From positions 129,745 to 193,744 of the forward strand of contig NZ_JTDB02000007.1 in assembly GCF_000785435.2 (NCBI RefSeq): a DNA stretch of 64,000 nt, read 5' to 3'. Source of the stretch: Paraburkholderia sacchari (lineage in GTDB: Bacteria; Pseudomonadota; Gammaproteobacteria; Burkholderiales; Burkholderiaceae). Under the pieces are notes generated by a model that saw nothing but the letters and a program-made list of their open reading frames with translations, was not told the origin of the DNA and did no database searches. The stretch's first letter is position 1. Every line of letters starts with the position of its first letter. Shown here in pieces: positions 1 through 8,420 of the stretch. The translations under genes and the position numbers were made by a program.

Positions 1-1
1 T

Positions 2-67
2 CCAGTAAGCCTGGCAACAGGCATGGAACCCGGGCGCGACGAGCAGGAAGCGACCATGACCCACTGA
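2..67 (+). CDS. 3' end of an upstream gene, possibly nusA (partial)
   Basis: An open frame enters from the left edge and ends at TGA 65-67, giving 21 codons ending in a Met-Thr-His tail. In Burkholderiales the gene directly before infB is usually nusA (rimP-nusA-infB), so this is probably the NusA C-terminus. The fragment carries no diagnostic motif, so the identity rests on synteny only. Confidence 0.35.
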   Translation, partial: PVSLATGMEPGRDEQEATMTH

Positions 68-161
68 ACTGATCGCGGCGGGGCCTTGCCACGCAAGGCG
101 CCCAAGGCCGCATGAAACGATGTCAACCGCAAGGAATCGGTCCTTGCATTAAGAGGAATGA

Positions 162-3113
162 ATGGCGAGTAACAACGTAGCCCAATTTGCCGCGGAACTG
201 AAAATGCCTGCAGGCGTGCTGCTGGAGCAGCTGCAGGCGGCGGGCGTACAGAAAGCGAGCGAAAGCGATGTCTTGTCGGAAACCGACAAGGCGCGTCTGC
301 TCGACCACTTGCGCAAGTCGCATGGTTCGACCGACGCGGACAAGCGCAAGATCACGCTGACGAAACGGCATACGTCGGAAATCAAGCAGTCCGATTCGAC
401 GGGTAAGGCTCGCACCATTCAGGTCGAGGTGCGCAAGAAGCGCACTTTCGTCCGCCGCGACGAATCCGCCGGTGAGGCGGAGGCATCGAATCATGCCGCC
501 GACGCAGCCGCTGCCGCCGAAGAGGCGGAGCTGCAGCGCCGCGAAGAGGAAGCTCGCCGCGAGGCCGAGCTGCTCGAGCGTCAGGCTCAGGAGCTCAAGG
601 AGCGTCAGGAGCTGCTCGCACGCGAAGAGGCAGAGCGCCGCGCACGCGAAGAGGCTGCCGAGGCCGAGCGCCGTCGCGCAGAGGAAGACGCCGCGTCGAA
701 GAAGGCGGCAGCCGATGCCGCTGCACGCGAGCTGGCCGCGCAGGCCGTGGCTGCGCAACGCACCGCAGAAAGCGAAGCGACCAAGGAAGTGAAGCAGCAA
801 CAAGATCAGCAAGACGAGCAGCGCGCCGCAGCCGAGCGCGCCGCGCAGCGCGAAGCGGCCCAGAAGGCCGAGGCCGCCGCACGCGAGGCCGCGGAAAAGG
901 CGCAGAAGGAACAGGAAGAGATCGCCCGCCGCCGCGCGGCTGCAGAAGCCGAAGCGCGCGCGATCCGCGAAATGATGAACACGCCGCGCAAGGCGCAGGT
1001 GAAGGCGGTCGAGCCGCCCAAGCCCGCCGAGCCGGCCAAGCCCGCCGAGGCCAAGGGCACGCTGCACAAGCCGGCACGTCCGGAAGGCCAGGCGCGCCCG
1101 GCCGCATCGGCTGGCGCGAAGAAGCCCGCCGCAGCGGCTGCGCCGTCGGCGAACGCGCCGGGCGCCGGCGCGGGCGACCGCAACAAGAAGCCGGGCGCAG
1201 GCAAGGGCGGCTGGCAGGACGACGCCGCCAAGCGTCGCGGAATCAAGACGCGCGGCGACTCGTCGGGCGGCGTGGACCGCGGCTGGCGCGGTGGCCCGAA
1301 GGGCCGTGGCCGTCACCAGGACAACGCATCGACGTTCCAGGCGCCGACCGAGCCTATCGTGCGTGAAGTGCACGTGCCGGAAACCATTACGGTTGCCGAT
1401 CTCGCGCACAAGATGTCCGTGAAGGCATCGGAAGTCATCAAGGTGATGATGAAGATGGGCCAGATGGTCACCATCAACCAGATGCTCGACCAGGAAACGG
1501 CGATGATCATCGTCGAGGAACTCGGCCACCGTGCGCTCGCTGCGAAGCTCGACGATCCGGAAGCGCTGCTGGTCGAAGGCCACGAAGCCGCCGACGTCGA
1601 ACAACTGCCGCGTCCGCCGGTCGTCACCGTCATGGGTCACGTCGACCACGGCAAGACCTCGCTGCTCGACTATATCCGCCGCGCCAAGGTCGCAGCGGGC
1701 GAAGCGGGCGGCATTACGCAGCACATCGGCGCATACCACGTCGAAACGCCGCGCGGCGTCATCACGTTCCTCGACACGCCGGGTCACGAGGCCTTTACGG
1801 CCATGCGTGCACGCGGTGCGAAGGCAACCGACATCGTGATTCTGGTGGTCGCAGCCGACGACGGCGTGATGCCGCAAACGAAGGAAGCAATCTCGCACGC
1901 GAAGGCCGCGGGCGTGCCGCTCGTGGTGGCGATCAACAAGATCGACAAGCCCGATGCGAACCCCGAGCGCGTGAAGCAGGAACTCGTGGCCGAAGGCGTC
2001 GTGCCGGAAGAGTACGGCGGCGACTCGCCGTTTGTGCCGGTGTCGGCCAAGACCGGCACGGGTATCGACGAGCTGCTTGAAAACGTGCTGCTGCAAGCCG
2101 AAGTGCTGGAACTCACGGCGCCGGTCGTGGCTCCTGCCAAGGGTCTCGTGATCGAAGCGAAGCTCGACAAGGGCAAGGGCCCGGTTGCGACCGTGCTCGT
2201 GCAGTCGGGTACGCTCAATCGCGGCGACGTGGTGCTCGCAGGCACGGCTTATGGCCGCGTGCGTGCCATGCTCGACGAAACCGGCAAGCCCACGAAGGAA
2301 GCGGGTCCGTCGATTCCGGTCGAGATCCAGGGTCTTTCGGAAGTGCCGGGCGCGGGCGAAGAAGTCATCGTGCTGCCCGACGAGCGCAAGGCGCGCGAAA
2401 TCGCGCTGTTCCGTCAAGGCAAGTTCCGCGACGTCAAGCTCGCGAAGCAGCAGGCCGCGAAGCTCGAGAACATGCTCGAACAGATGGGCGAAGGCGAAGT
2501 GCAGAACCTGCCGCTCATCGTCAAGGCCGACGTGCAGGGCTCGCAGGAAGCGCTGGTTCACGCGCTCCTCAAGCTCTCGACCAGCGAAGTGCGCGTGCAG
2601 ATCGTGCACGCCGCAGTGGGTGGCATCAGCGAAAGCGACGTCAATCTTGCGACGGCTTCGAAGGCGGTCATCATCGGCTTCAACACGCGTGCAGATGCAC
2701 TGGCGCGCAAGCTGGCCGAGACCAACGGCGTGGACATCCGCTACTACAACATCATCTATGACGCTGTGGATGAGGTGAAGGCGGCCATGTCGGGCATGCT
2801 GGCGCCGGAGAAGCGCGAAGTCATCACCGGTATGGTCGAAGTGCGCCAGGTCTTCAAGGTGCCGAAGGTTGGCGCGGTGGCTGGCTGTATGGTCACGGAC
2901 GGTATCGTCAAGCGTTCGTCGTCGGTGCGCGTGTTGCGCAACAACGTGGTCATCCATACCGGCGAACTCGACTCGCTCAAGCGCTTCAAGGACGACGTCA
3001 AGGAAGTCAAGCAAGGCTTCGAGTGCGGTATGTCGATCAAGAACTTCAACGACATCGTCGAAGGCGACCAGTTCGAAGTGTTCGAGATCACCGAAGTCGC
3101 GCGTACGCTGTAA
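162..3113 (+). CDS. infB: Translation initiation factor IF-2
   Basis: Bacterial initiation GTPase that brings fMet-tRNA to the 30S subunit and promotes subunit joining. The 983-residue protein starts with an IF2_N domain (about 1-55). A long Ala/Glu/Arg-rich, probably coiled-coil linker follows (about 120-290), then a Gly/Lys-rich basic stretch and a second IF2_N domain (about 405-465). The GTPase core has G1 GHVDHGKT (492-499), G3 DTPGH (538-542) and G4 NKID (592-595), followed by the beta-barrel and C-terminal fMet-tRNA-binding domains. The ATG is preceded by AAGAGGAA. The length suits the long IF-2 of beta-proteobacteria. rbfA and truB follow in the usual order, but an intrinsic terminator lies after infB. 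The extended linker makes the reverse strand look open for over a thousand codons, which is only a composition effect. Confidence 0.98.
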   Translation: MASNNVAQFAAELKMPAGVLLEQLQAAGVQKASESDVLSETDKARLLDHLRKSHGSTDADKRKITLTKRHTSEIKQSDSTGKARTIQVEVRKKRTFVRRDESAGEAEASNHAADAAAAAEEAELQRREEEARREAELLERQAQELKERQELLAREEAERRAREEAAEAERRRAEEDAASKKAAADAAARELAAQAVAAQRTAESEATKEVKQQQDQQDEQRAAAERAAQREAAQKAEAAAREAAEKAQKEQEEIARRRAAAEAEARAIREMMNTPRKAQVKAVEPPKPAEPAKPAEAKGTLHKPARPEGQARPAASAGAKKPAAAAAPSANAPGAGAGDRNKKPGAGKGGWQDDAAKRRGIKTRGDSSGGVDRGWRGGPKGRGRHQDNASTFQAPTEPIVREVHVPETITVADLAHKMSVKASEVIKVMMKMGQMVTINQMLDQETAMIIVEELGHRALAAKLDDPEALLVEGHEAADVEQLPRPPVVTVMGHVDHGKTSLLDYIRRAKVAAGEAGGITQHIGAYHVETPRGVITFLDTPGHEAFTAMRARGAKATDIVILVVAADDGVMPQTKEAISHAKAAGVPLVVAINKIDKPDANPERVKQELVAEGVVPEEYGGDSPFVPVSAKTGTGIDELLENVLLQAEVLELTAPVVAPAKGLVIEAKLDKGKGPVATVLVQSGTLNRGDVVLAGTAYGRVRAMLDETGKPTKEAGPSIPVEIQGLSEVPGAGEEVIVLPDERKAREIALFRQGKFRDVKLAKQQAAKLENMLEQMGEGEVQNLPLIVKADVQGSQEALVHALLKLSTSEVRVQIVHAAVGGISESDVNLATASKAVIIGFNTRADALARKLAETNGVDIRYYNIIYDAVDEVKAAMSGMLAPEKREVITGMVEVRQVFKVPKVGAVAGCMVTDGIVKRSSSVRVLRNNVVIHTGELDSLKRFKDDVKEVKQGFECGMSIKNFNDIVEGDQFEVFEITEVARTL

Positions 3114-3133
3114 TCCAGCGGCGCTAGCCGATA

Positions 3134-3176
3134 ACGGGCGGGGCAGGCGCTGGCCAGCCCCGCCCGTTTTGTTTTT
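3134..3176 (+). terminator. Rho-independent terminator between infB and rbfA
   Basis: ACGGGCGGGGC (3134-3144) pairs perfectly with the sequence at 3157-3167 around a 12-nt loop. The hairpin runs into TTTTGTTTTT. This is a textbook intrinsic terminator inside what is normally one operon, and it ends only 10 bases before the rbfA start. It may attenuate rather than abolish read-through into rbfA-truB. Confidence 0.8.
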
Positions 3177-3185
3177 GGAATCATC

Positions 3186-3551
3186 ATGCCGAAAAAACGT
3201 ACTTCCCCGAATCGCAACGTGCAGATCGCCGACCAGATCCAGCGCGACCTCTCCGAGCTGATGCGCGAAGTGAAGGATCCGCGCGTGGGTCTCGTGACGA
3301 TCCAGAGCGTGGAGCTCACGCCCGACTATGCGCACGCGAAGGTCTACTTCACGACCCTCACGGGCGACCCGAAGACCACGCAGGAAGCGCTCAATCACGC
3401 TGCGGGCCATCTGCATAACCAGCTGTTCAAGCGCCTGCATATTCATACGGTGCCGACGCTGCATTTCCATTACGACCAGTCGATCGAAAAGGGTGTCGAG
3501 ATGTCGCGTCTTATCGACGAAGCGAACGCGACGCGCGCGAAGGACGACTGA
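3186..3551 (+). CDS. rbfA: 30S ribosome-binding factor A
   Basis: RbfA is a KH-like 30S maturation factor that acts on the 16S rRNA 5' helix during late assembly and cold adaptation. The 121-residue product matches the family in length. It has the typical start (Pro-Lys-Lys-Arg, then an NVQIADQIQRDLSELM helix), the KDPR segment and the alanine-rich LTPDYAHAKVYFT strand. It sits between infB and truB, as is usual, 11 bases before truB. The ATG follows a terminator hairpin closely, so its transcripts must come from read-through or from a promoter I could not recognise. Confidence 0.95.
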   Translation: MPKKRTSPNRNVQIADQIQRDLSELMREVKDPRVGLVTIQSVELTPDYAHAKVYFTTLTGDPKTTQEALNHAAGHLHNQLFKRLHIHTVPTLHFHYDQSIEKGVEMSRLIDEANATRAKDD

Positions 3552-3562
3552 CGCTGCCACGC

Positions 3563-4534
3563 ATGACTGCAACATCCAGGAATCCTCAAGGCGCGGCCCG
3601 TCCCAAGGTGCCGCGCCGCCTGCTCGACGGCGTGCTCCTGCTGGACAAGCCGATCGGTCTGTCCAGCAACGACGCGCTGATCCGCGCCAAGCGCCTGTTT
3701 CGCGTGAAGAAGGCGGGCCACACGGGCACGCTCGATCCGCTCGCTTCGGGCTTGCTGCCGCTGTGTTTCGGCGAGGCGACCAAGTTCTCGCAGGATCTGC
3801 TCGACGCAGACAAGACCTATGAGGCGACCATGCGCCTTGGCGTGCGCACGGCCACGGGCGATGCCGAAGGCGAAGCCGTCGAGACGCGCGAAGTGCGTTG
3901 CGACGAGGCCGCCGTGCGCGAAGCGATGGCGAAATTCGTCGGCGACATCGTGCAGGTGCCGCCGATGTATTCGGCGCTCAAGCGTGACGGCAAGCCGCTC
4001 TACGAATACGCACGTGCCGGCCAGACGGTCGAGCGCGAAGGGCGCCAGGTGACGATCCACGCGCTGGAGATGATCGCTTGCGCGCTGCCAGCCGTTCCCG
4101 AGGTGACGTTTCGCGTTACGTGCAGCAAGGGCACTTATGTGCGCACGCTCGCCGAGGACATCGGCGAGGCGCTCGGCTGCGGAGCGCATCTCGTGATGCT
4201 GCGGCGCACGGGCGTGGGCGCGCTCACGCTCGAGCATGCGGTGACGCTGGACGCGCTCACGGCCGCCGACGAGCCGGAGCGCGATGCGTGGCTTCAACCC
4301 GTGGACGCGCTGCTTTCCACGTTTCCCGCCGTGACGCTGAACGCCGACGCGGCGCGCCGCTTCACGCATGGCCAGCGCTTGCCGCTCAACGAACTCGTGA
4401 TCGACCGCCAGGCGTGCGAAGCGGCCGACCGCGTGCGCGTGTATGGGGAAGAAGGGCGCTTGCTTGGCGTAGCGAAGGCGGCCAATGGCGTGCTGGCGCC
4501 CGAGCGCCTCGTGGTAAGCGGCGCGCCGGCCTGA
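3563..4534 (+). CDS. truB: tRNA pseudouridine-55 synthase
   Basis: TruB converts U55 in the T-loop of tRNAs to pseudouridine. The 323-residue protein has the signature GHTGTLDPLASGLL, with catalytic Asp58 in TLDP. It also has the LLLDKPIGLSSN N-terminal motif, the KTYEATMRLG strand and the CSKGTYVRTLAEDIG motif, followed by a C-terminal PUA-like part. It follows rbfA by 11 bases and is probably co-transcribed with it. No anomalies are seen. Confidence 0.96.
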   Translation: MTATSRNPQGAARPKVPRRLLDGVLLLDKPIGLSSNDALIRAKRLFRVKKAGHTGTLDPLASGLLPLCFGEATKFSQDLLDADKTYEATMRLGVRTATGDAEGEAVETREVRCDEAAVREAMAKFVGDIVQVPPMYSALKRDGKPLYEYARAGQTVEREGRQVTIHALEMIACALPAVPEVTFRVTCSKGTYVRTLAEDIGEALGCGAHLVMLRRTGVGALTLEHAVTLDALTAADEPERDAWLQPVDALLSTFPAVTLNADAARRFTHGQRLPLNELVIDRQACEAADRVRVYGEEGRLLGVAKAANGVLAPERLVVSGAPA

Positions 4535-4625
4535 CGCGCCTGTTCAGCAATCGCGCGGCCTGTCACCGGCAGTTCGCGCGTGATACGCCCCCGAACCTGC
4601 AGGCCTCGCCACTGAACGCGTTGGA

Positions 4626-5696
4626 TTACGGCTCCTGACTCGCCTCGATGCGTTGTGTGCTGGCGCGAATGACCAGTTCGAATCCACTATCGACGATGCG
4701 CGGTTCCTGCTCGTCCGCCGGTTGCTCCACGCGCTCCATCAGTTCCCGCGCGATACTCAGACCAATCTGCGTTGCGCGCGGCTGAACCGTCGTGAGGGGC
4801 GGTACGCATTCTTCACTGAACGGCAGATCGCCGAAACCGGCCACCCGTAGCTGCTGTGGCACCGCAAGGCCGCGCCGCTGCGCTTCGAACAGCACGCCTA
4901 GCGCGATCACGTCATTCGAGCAGGCAATCGAATCGACGTCCGGCATGCGCCGCAGGATATCGGCCAACGCATGCGCGCCGGTTTTCGGCGATGCATCGCC
5001 AGGCACGTTCTCGATGTGCACGTCGATCCCCGCTTTGAGCATCGACCGGCTGAAGCCTTCGCAACGCTGGTGGGCGCGCACGTCGCTTTTCATGCGCGCG
5101 CCGATGAACGCCACGCGCTTCGCGCCGATCTCCAGCATGTGCCGTGCAACCGCCTCGCCGGCTTTGTAGTGCGAAAAGCCGACCTGCAAATCGAAAGGCT
5201 GCTCGCCGAGTTCCCACATTTCCGCCACAGGCGCGCGCGCCGAGCGCAGCAAGGTGCGCGTTTCGTCGTCGTGACGGCAGCCCGTGACCACGAGCGCCGT
5301 GGGCGACCACGACAAAAAGGTGCGCACGAGATCCGCCTCGCGGCCGGGCTCATATTCGGTTGCGCCGAGCAACAACTGATAACCGTGCCGGTCGAACTCC
5401 TTTTGCATCGCAGCGACGGTTGCCGAAAAGAAGGCATTGCCGAGTGACGGCACCACAACGCCGATTGCGCGCGTGCGTGCCGCCGCAAGACTGCCGGCCA
5501 GCAGGTTCGGCACGTAGCCGAGCACTTCGATAGCCTGCTTGATGCGCGGCGCGATGCGCGGTGACACCGCATCGGGGTTGCGCAGGAACAATGAAACGGA
5601 ACTGGCGGACACGCGCGCGCGCGCGGCGACGTCATCCATCGTGACGCGATTCGTGCTGCGCCGGGACCGCGGCATCTTGGCGATCGTTTGGGACAT
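4626..5696 (-). CDS. LacI-family transcriptional regulator, probable SQ-locus repressor
   Basis: This 356-residue protein has a LacI-type N-terminal helix-turn-helix (MDDVAARARVSASSVSLFLR, with a hinge helix ending near GYVPNLLAGSLAA) and a periplasmic-binding-protein-like effector domain starting at IGVVVPSLGNAFFS. A TTG nine bases upstream is also open, but the ATG at 5696 was chosen because the HTH then begins about 22 residues in. It is divergent from the sulfoquinovose catabolic genes, and the shared 190-bp region carries AGCGCT-centred palindromes of the kind LacI proteins bind. Known SQ loci often carry a local repressor that responds to SQ or an SQ-derived metabolite. The effector here is inferred, not seen. 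Confidence 0.88.
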   Translation of the reverse strand: MSQTIAKMPRSRRSTNRVTMDDVAARARVSASSVSLFLRNPDAVSPRIAPRIKQAIEVLGYVPNLLAGSLAAARTRAIGVVVPSLGNAFFSATVAAMQKEFDRHGYQLLLGATEYEPGREADLVRTFLSWSPTALVVTGCRHDDETRTLLRSARAPVAEMWELGEQPFDLQVGFSHYKAGEAVARHMLEIGAKRVAFIGARMKSDVRAHQRCEGFSRSMLKAGIDVHIENVPGDASPKTGAHALADILRRMPDVDSIACSNDVIALGVLFEAQRRGLAVPQQLRVAGFGDLPFSEECVPPLTTVQPRATQIGLSIARELMERVEQPADEQEPRIVDSGFELVIRASTQRIEASQEP

Positions 5697-5754
5697 GGAT
5701 TGCAAGCAGTCGAAAAGGCAGGCGCCACCATCGGCGCGAATCCTATATTGTAAT

Positions 5755-5840
5755 TTGCGCAGCGCAACGAGTCATCTTCTCAGCACTAACCCTGGTATCC
5801 ATTTCCAAAATCGCAGCGCTATTATTTCGCAGCGCTGTGA
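5755..5840. promoter_or_regulatory. Divergent control region with candidate LacI operators
   Basis: Two copies of TCGCAGCGCT (5811-5820 and 5827-5836) lie 16 bp apart. The second extends to the near-palindrome TCGCAGCGCTGTGA (5827-5840). They bracket a TATTAT hexamer (5820-5825) that could be the -10 of the lactonase promoter. A further dyad, TTGCGCAGCGCAA (5755-5767), lies nearer the regulator gene and could serve autoregulation. The same 10-mer recurs at 8335 before the symporter. The sequences are directly visible; operator function is inferred from position. Confidence 0.6.
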
Positions 5841-5884
5841 TTTTGGCGCGAACTCTGGCGCATCGACCTGAACGCTGATCTGAC

Positions 5885-6775
5885 ATGTCTTCCTCCGAAC
5901 CACGCTGTGTCCTCGACCTCCAGGCCCAACTCGGCGAATGCCCGCGCTGGGACGAGCGCGAGCAAGTGCTGTACTGGGTCGATATCCTCGCACCGGCGTT
6001 GCACCGCTTCGATCCGGCGACGGGCATCGACAGGGTATTCGCGTTGCCGGAGCACATCGGTTGTTTTGCCTTGCGCGAGGAGGGCGGCTTCATCGCCGGC
6101 CTGCGATCGGGCATCTGGACGCTCGACGAAGCCGCACGGCCGCTCCAGCAGCTCTGTGCGAATCCCGAGGACACGCGCACGAGCCGCTTCAACGACGGGC
6201 GCTGCGACGCGTTGGGACGCTTTTTCGCCGGCACGATCGACGAGCCGAAAGCGGGTGGCAATGGGCACCTGTACCGGCTCGGCCAGGGGCAACTCGATGT
6301 GCTGAGCGCGGGCCTGATGACCTCGAACGGCCTGGCCTTCAGCCCGGATGGCCGCTGGCTCTATCACTCCGACACGCCGCGTTTCACGATTTACCGCTCG
6401 CCCTATGACCTCGCGACAGGCGCTTGGGGCGAGCGCGAAGTCTGGGTGCGAATCCAGCCGACGGCCAGCGATCGCGGCCGCCCTGACGGCGCGGCCGTCG
6501 ACGCGCACGGCTATTACTGGAGCGCGTTCTACGAAGGCGGGCGGGTGGCTCGCTTCGCGCCGGATGGAACGCTCGACGCCGTTTATCCGCTGCCCGTGCG
6601 CTGCCCGACCATGTGCGCGTTCGGCGGCGACGATCTGCGTACGCTCTACATCACCACGGCGCGCGCCGGGCGCAGCGCTGAAGAACTGGAACGCGAACCG
6701 CTGGCAGGCGGGCTCTTCGCGATGCGCACCGACGTGCCGGGACTGCCCGAGCCGCGCTGGCGCGCATCGGTCTGA
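5885..6775 (+). CDS. SMP-30/gluconolactonase-family lactonase, probable 6-deoxy-6-sulfogluconolactonase
   Basis: A 296-residue six-bladed propeller hydrolase of the SMP-30/LRE family. The metal-ligand positions of the family are recognisable: Glu18 in GECPRWD, the Asn in RFNDGRCD, the Asn in SNGLAFSPDG and the Asp in DGAAVDAHGYYW. In the sulfo-Entner-Doudoroff pathway (described in Pseudomonas putida SQ1) such an enzyme opens sulfogluconolactone to sulfogluconate. It heads the rightward unit and is followed 11 bases later by the aldehyde dehydrogenase. The family alone would allow other aldonolactones; the choice of sulfolactone comes from the neighbouring sulfoquinovosidase and the complete pathway set. 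Confidence 0.85.
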   Translation: MSSSEPRCVLDLQAQLGECPRWDEREQVLYWVDILAPALHRFDPATGIDRVFALPEHIGCFALREEGGFIAGLRSGIWTLDEAARPLQQLCANPEDTRTSRFNDGRCDALGRFFAGTIDEPKAGGNGHLYRLGQGQLDVLSAGLMTSNGLAFSPDGRWLYHSDTPRFTIYRSPYDLATGAWGEREVWVRIQPTASDRGRPDGAAVDAHGYYWSAFYEGGRVARFAPDGTLDAVYPLPVRCPTMCAFGGDDLRTLYITTARAGRSAEELEREPLAGGLFAMRTDVPGLPEPRWRASV

Positions 6776-6786
6776 ATTCACTCTCG

Positions 6787-8265
6787 ATGGAAATGGACAT
6801 GCTTGATCTAAAGGATTCCGAATTATTGCGCACGCAATGCCTGATCGGCGGCGCATGGCGCGCGGCGCGCGATGGCCGCGTGATCGACGTCACCAACCCG
6901 GCGACGGGCGCAGTGATCGCCAGTGTGCCGTCGATGACTGCCGAGGAAACGCGTGAGGCGATCGATGCCGCGCAAGCCGCGCTGCCCGCATGGCGCGCGC
7001 TGACGGCGAAAGCCCGCGCGACGCTGCTGCACAAATGGCACGACCTCATGCTCGAACATCAGGACGACCTTGCGCGGCTAATGACGGCTGAGCAAGGCAA
7101 ACCGCTCGCGGAAGCGAAGGGCGAGATCGCCTTCGCCGCGAGCTTTATCGAATGGTTCGCGGAGGAGGCGCGGCGCGTCGACGGCGACGTAATCGCGACG
7201 CCTGCCAGCGACCGCAGGCTTCTGACGATACGTCAGCCGGTTGGCGTGTGCGCGGCCATCACCCCGTGGAATTTTCCCGCGGCGATGCTGACACGCAAGG
7301 CGGGTCCCGCATTGGCGGCGGGCTGCACGATGGTGCTCAAGCCCGCGTCGCAGACGCCGTTTTCCGCGCTGGCGCTGGTAGCGCTGGCCGAGCGCGCCGG
7401 CATTCCTGCTGGCGTGCTCAATGTCGTGACCGGCGATCCGGGCCCCATTGCCGAAGAGCTCACGGGCAATCCGATTGTGCGCAAGCTGTCGTTCACCGGT
7501 TCGACGGGCATCGGCGCGCGTCTGATGGCGCAGGGCGCGCGCCATATCCAGAAGTTGTCGCTGGAGTTGGGCGGCAACGCGCCCTTCATCGTGTTCGACG
7601 ATGCCGACATTGACGCCGCAGTCGAAGGGGCGTTGATCTCGAAGTACCGCAACGCGGGACAGACGTGCGTTTGCGCGAACCGCTTCTATGTGCAGGCAGG
7701 AGTCTACGATGCCTTCGTCGACAAGCTCGCGATGCGCGTACAGGCGCTGCGTTGCGGTGACGGCCGCGAAGCGTCGACGCAGATCGGCCCGTTGATCGAC
7801 GCACGTGCCTTGTCGAAGGTGGGCGAACTGGTCGCGGATGCCCGCGCGCAAGGCGCAAACGTGCTGTGCGGCGGCGAGCCGCTGGCGCTCGGGGGCGACG
7901 GCATCGCGCGCCACTATGCGCCGACCGTGCTCACCCACGTGACGCCCGCGATGCGCGTGGCGCGCGAGGAAATCTTCGGCCCGGTCGCACCCGTCATGCG
8001 CTTTAACGATGAAGCCGATGTGATCGCGCTGGCCAATGACACGGAGTTCGGTCTCGCGAGCTACTTTTACACGCGCGACATGGGACGCGTCTGGCGCGTG
8101 GCCGAGGCGCTGGAGTTCGGCATGGTCGGCATCAACACCGGGCTGATCTCGACAGCAGAAGCGCCATTTGGCGGCGTCAAGCAGTCCGGGGTCGGGCGTG
8201 AAGGGTCCCGATACGGTATCGACGAATATCTGGAAATGAAGTACCTGTGCATGCAGATCGCGTGA
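6787..8265 (+). CDS. NAD(P)-dependent aldehyde dehydrogenase, probable sulfolactaldehyde dehydrogenase
   Basis: A 492-residue aldehyde dehydrogenase of the succinate-semialdehyde (GabD) branch. Catalytic Cys294 lies in NAGQTCVCANR and the general base Glu260 in LELGGNAPF. The NAD-binding ITPWNFPAAMLTRK segment and the FTGSTGIG motif are present. In sulfo-ED loci the GabD-like enzyme oxidises 3-sulfolactaldehyde to sulfolactate. Three in-frame ATGs (6787, 6793, 6799) are possible starts; the true one is uncertain because no clear Shine-Dalgarno separates them. The gene ends 155 bases before the symporter, where another operator-like palindrome lies. Confidence 0.85.
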   Translation: MEMDMLDLKDSELLRTQCLIGGAWRAARDGRVIDVTNPATGAVIASVPSMTAEETREAIDAAQAALPAWRALTAKARATLLHKWHDLMLEHQDDLARLMTAEQGKPLAEAKGEIAFAASFIEWFAEEARRVDGDVIATPASDRRLLTIRQPVGVCAAITPWNFPAAMLTRKAGPALAAGCTMVLKPASQTPFSALALVALAERAGIPAGVLNVVTGDPGPIAEELTGNPIVRKLSFTGSTGIGARLMAQGARHIQKLSLELGGNAPFIVFDDADIDAAVEGALISKYRNAGQTCVCANRFYVQAGVYDAFVDKLAMRVQALRCGDGREASTQIGPLIDARALSKVGELVADARAQGANVLCGGEPLALGGDGIARHYAPTVLTHVTPAMRVAREEIFGPVAPVMRFNDEADVIALANDTEFGLASYFYTRDMGRVWRVAEALEFGMVGINTGLISTAEAPFGGVKQSGVGREGSRYGIDEYLEMKYLCMQIA

Positions 8266-8331
8266 TGTTCCGACAGAGAAAAGGAAATCCTGCGTAGGAC
8301 ACACTGGAAAAACACGGGCGTTTTCGCACTG

Positions 8332-8351
8332 AAATCGCAGCGCTGCGAAAA
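8332..8351. promoter_or_regulatory. Perfect palindrome before the symporter, candidate LacI operator
   Basis: TCGCAGCGCTGCGA (8335-8348) is a perfect 14-bp palindrome in the 155-bp gap between the aldehyde dehydrogenase and the symporter. It shares the 10-mer TCGCAGCGCT with the sites at 5811 and 5827. This suggests a second promoter for the symporter-to-oxidoreductase unit under the same regulator. Confidence 0.6.
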
Positions 8352-8420
8352 TGATGCACGGGTTGCCAACCGGCCCGCTCACACGAAGCCCGAAGACCAC
8401 GTTCAAGGGACGAGGAGACC

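Noticed and set aside
123..3575. Open frame of 1150 codons on the minus strand across infB and rbfA
   Set aside because: It is antisense to a certain infB, has a composition set by the complement of Ala/Glu/Lys codons, and shows no domain. The GC-rich third codon position suppresses stops.
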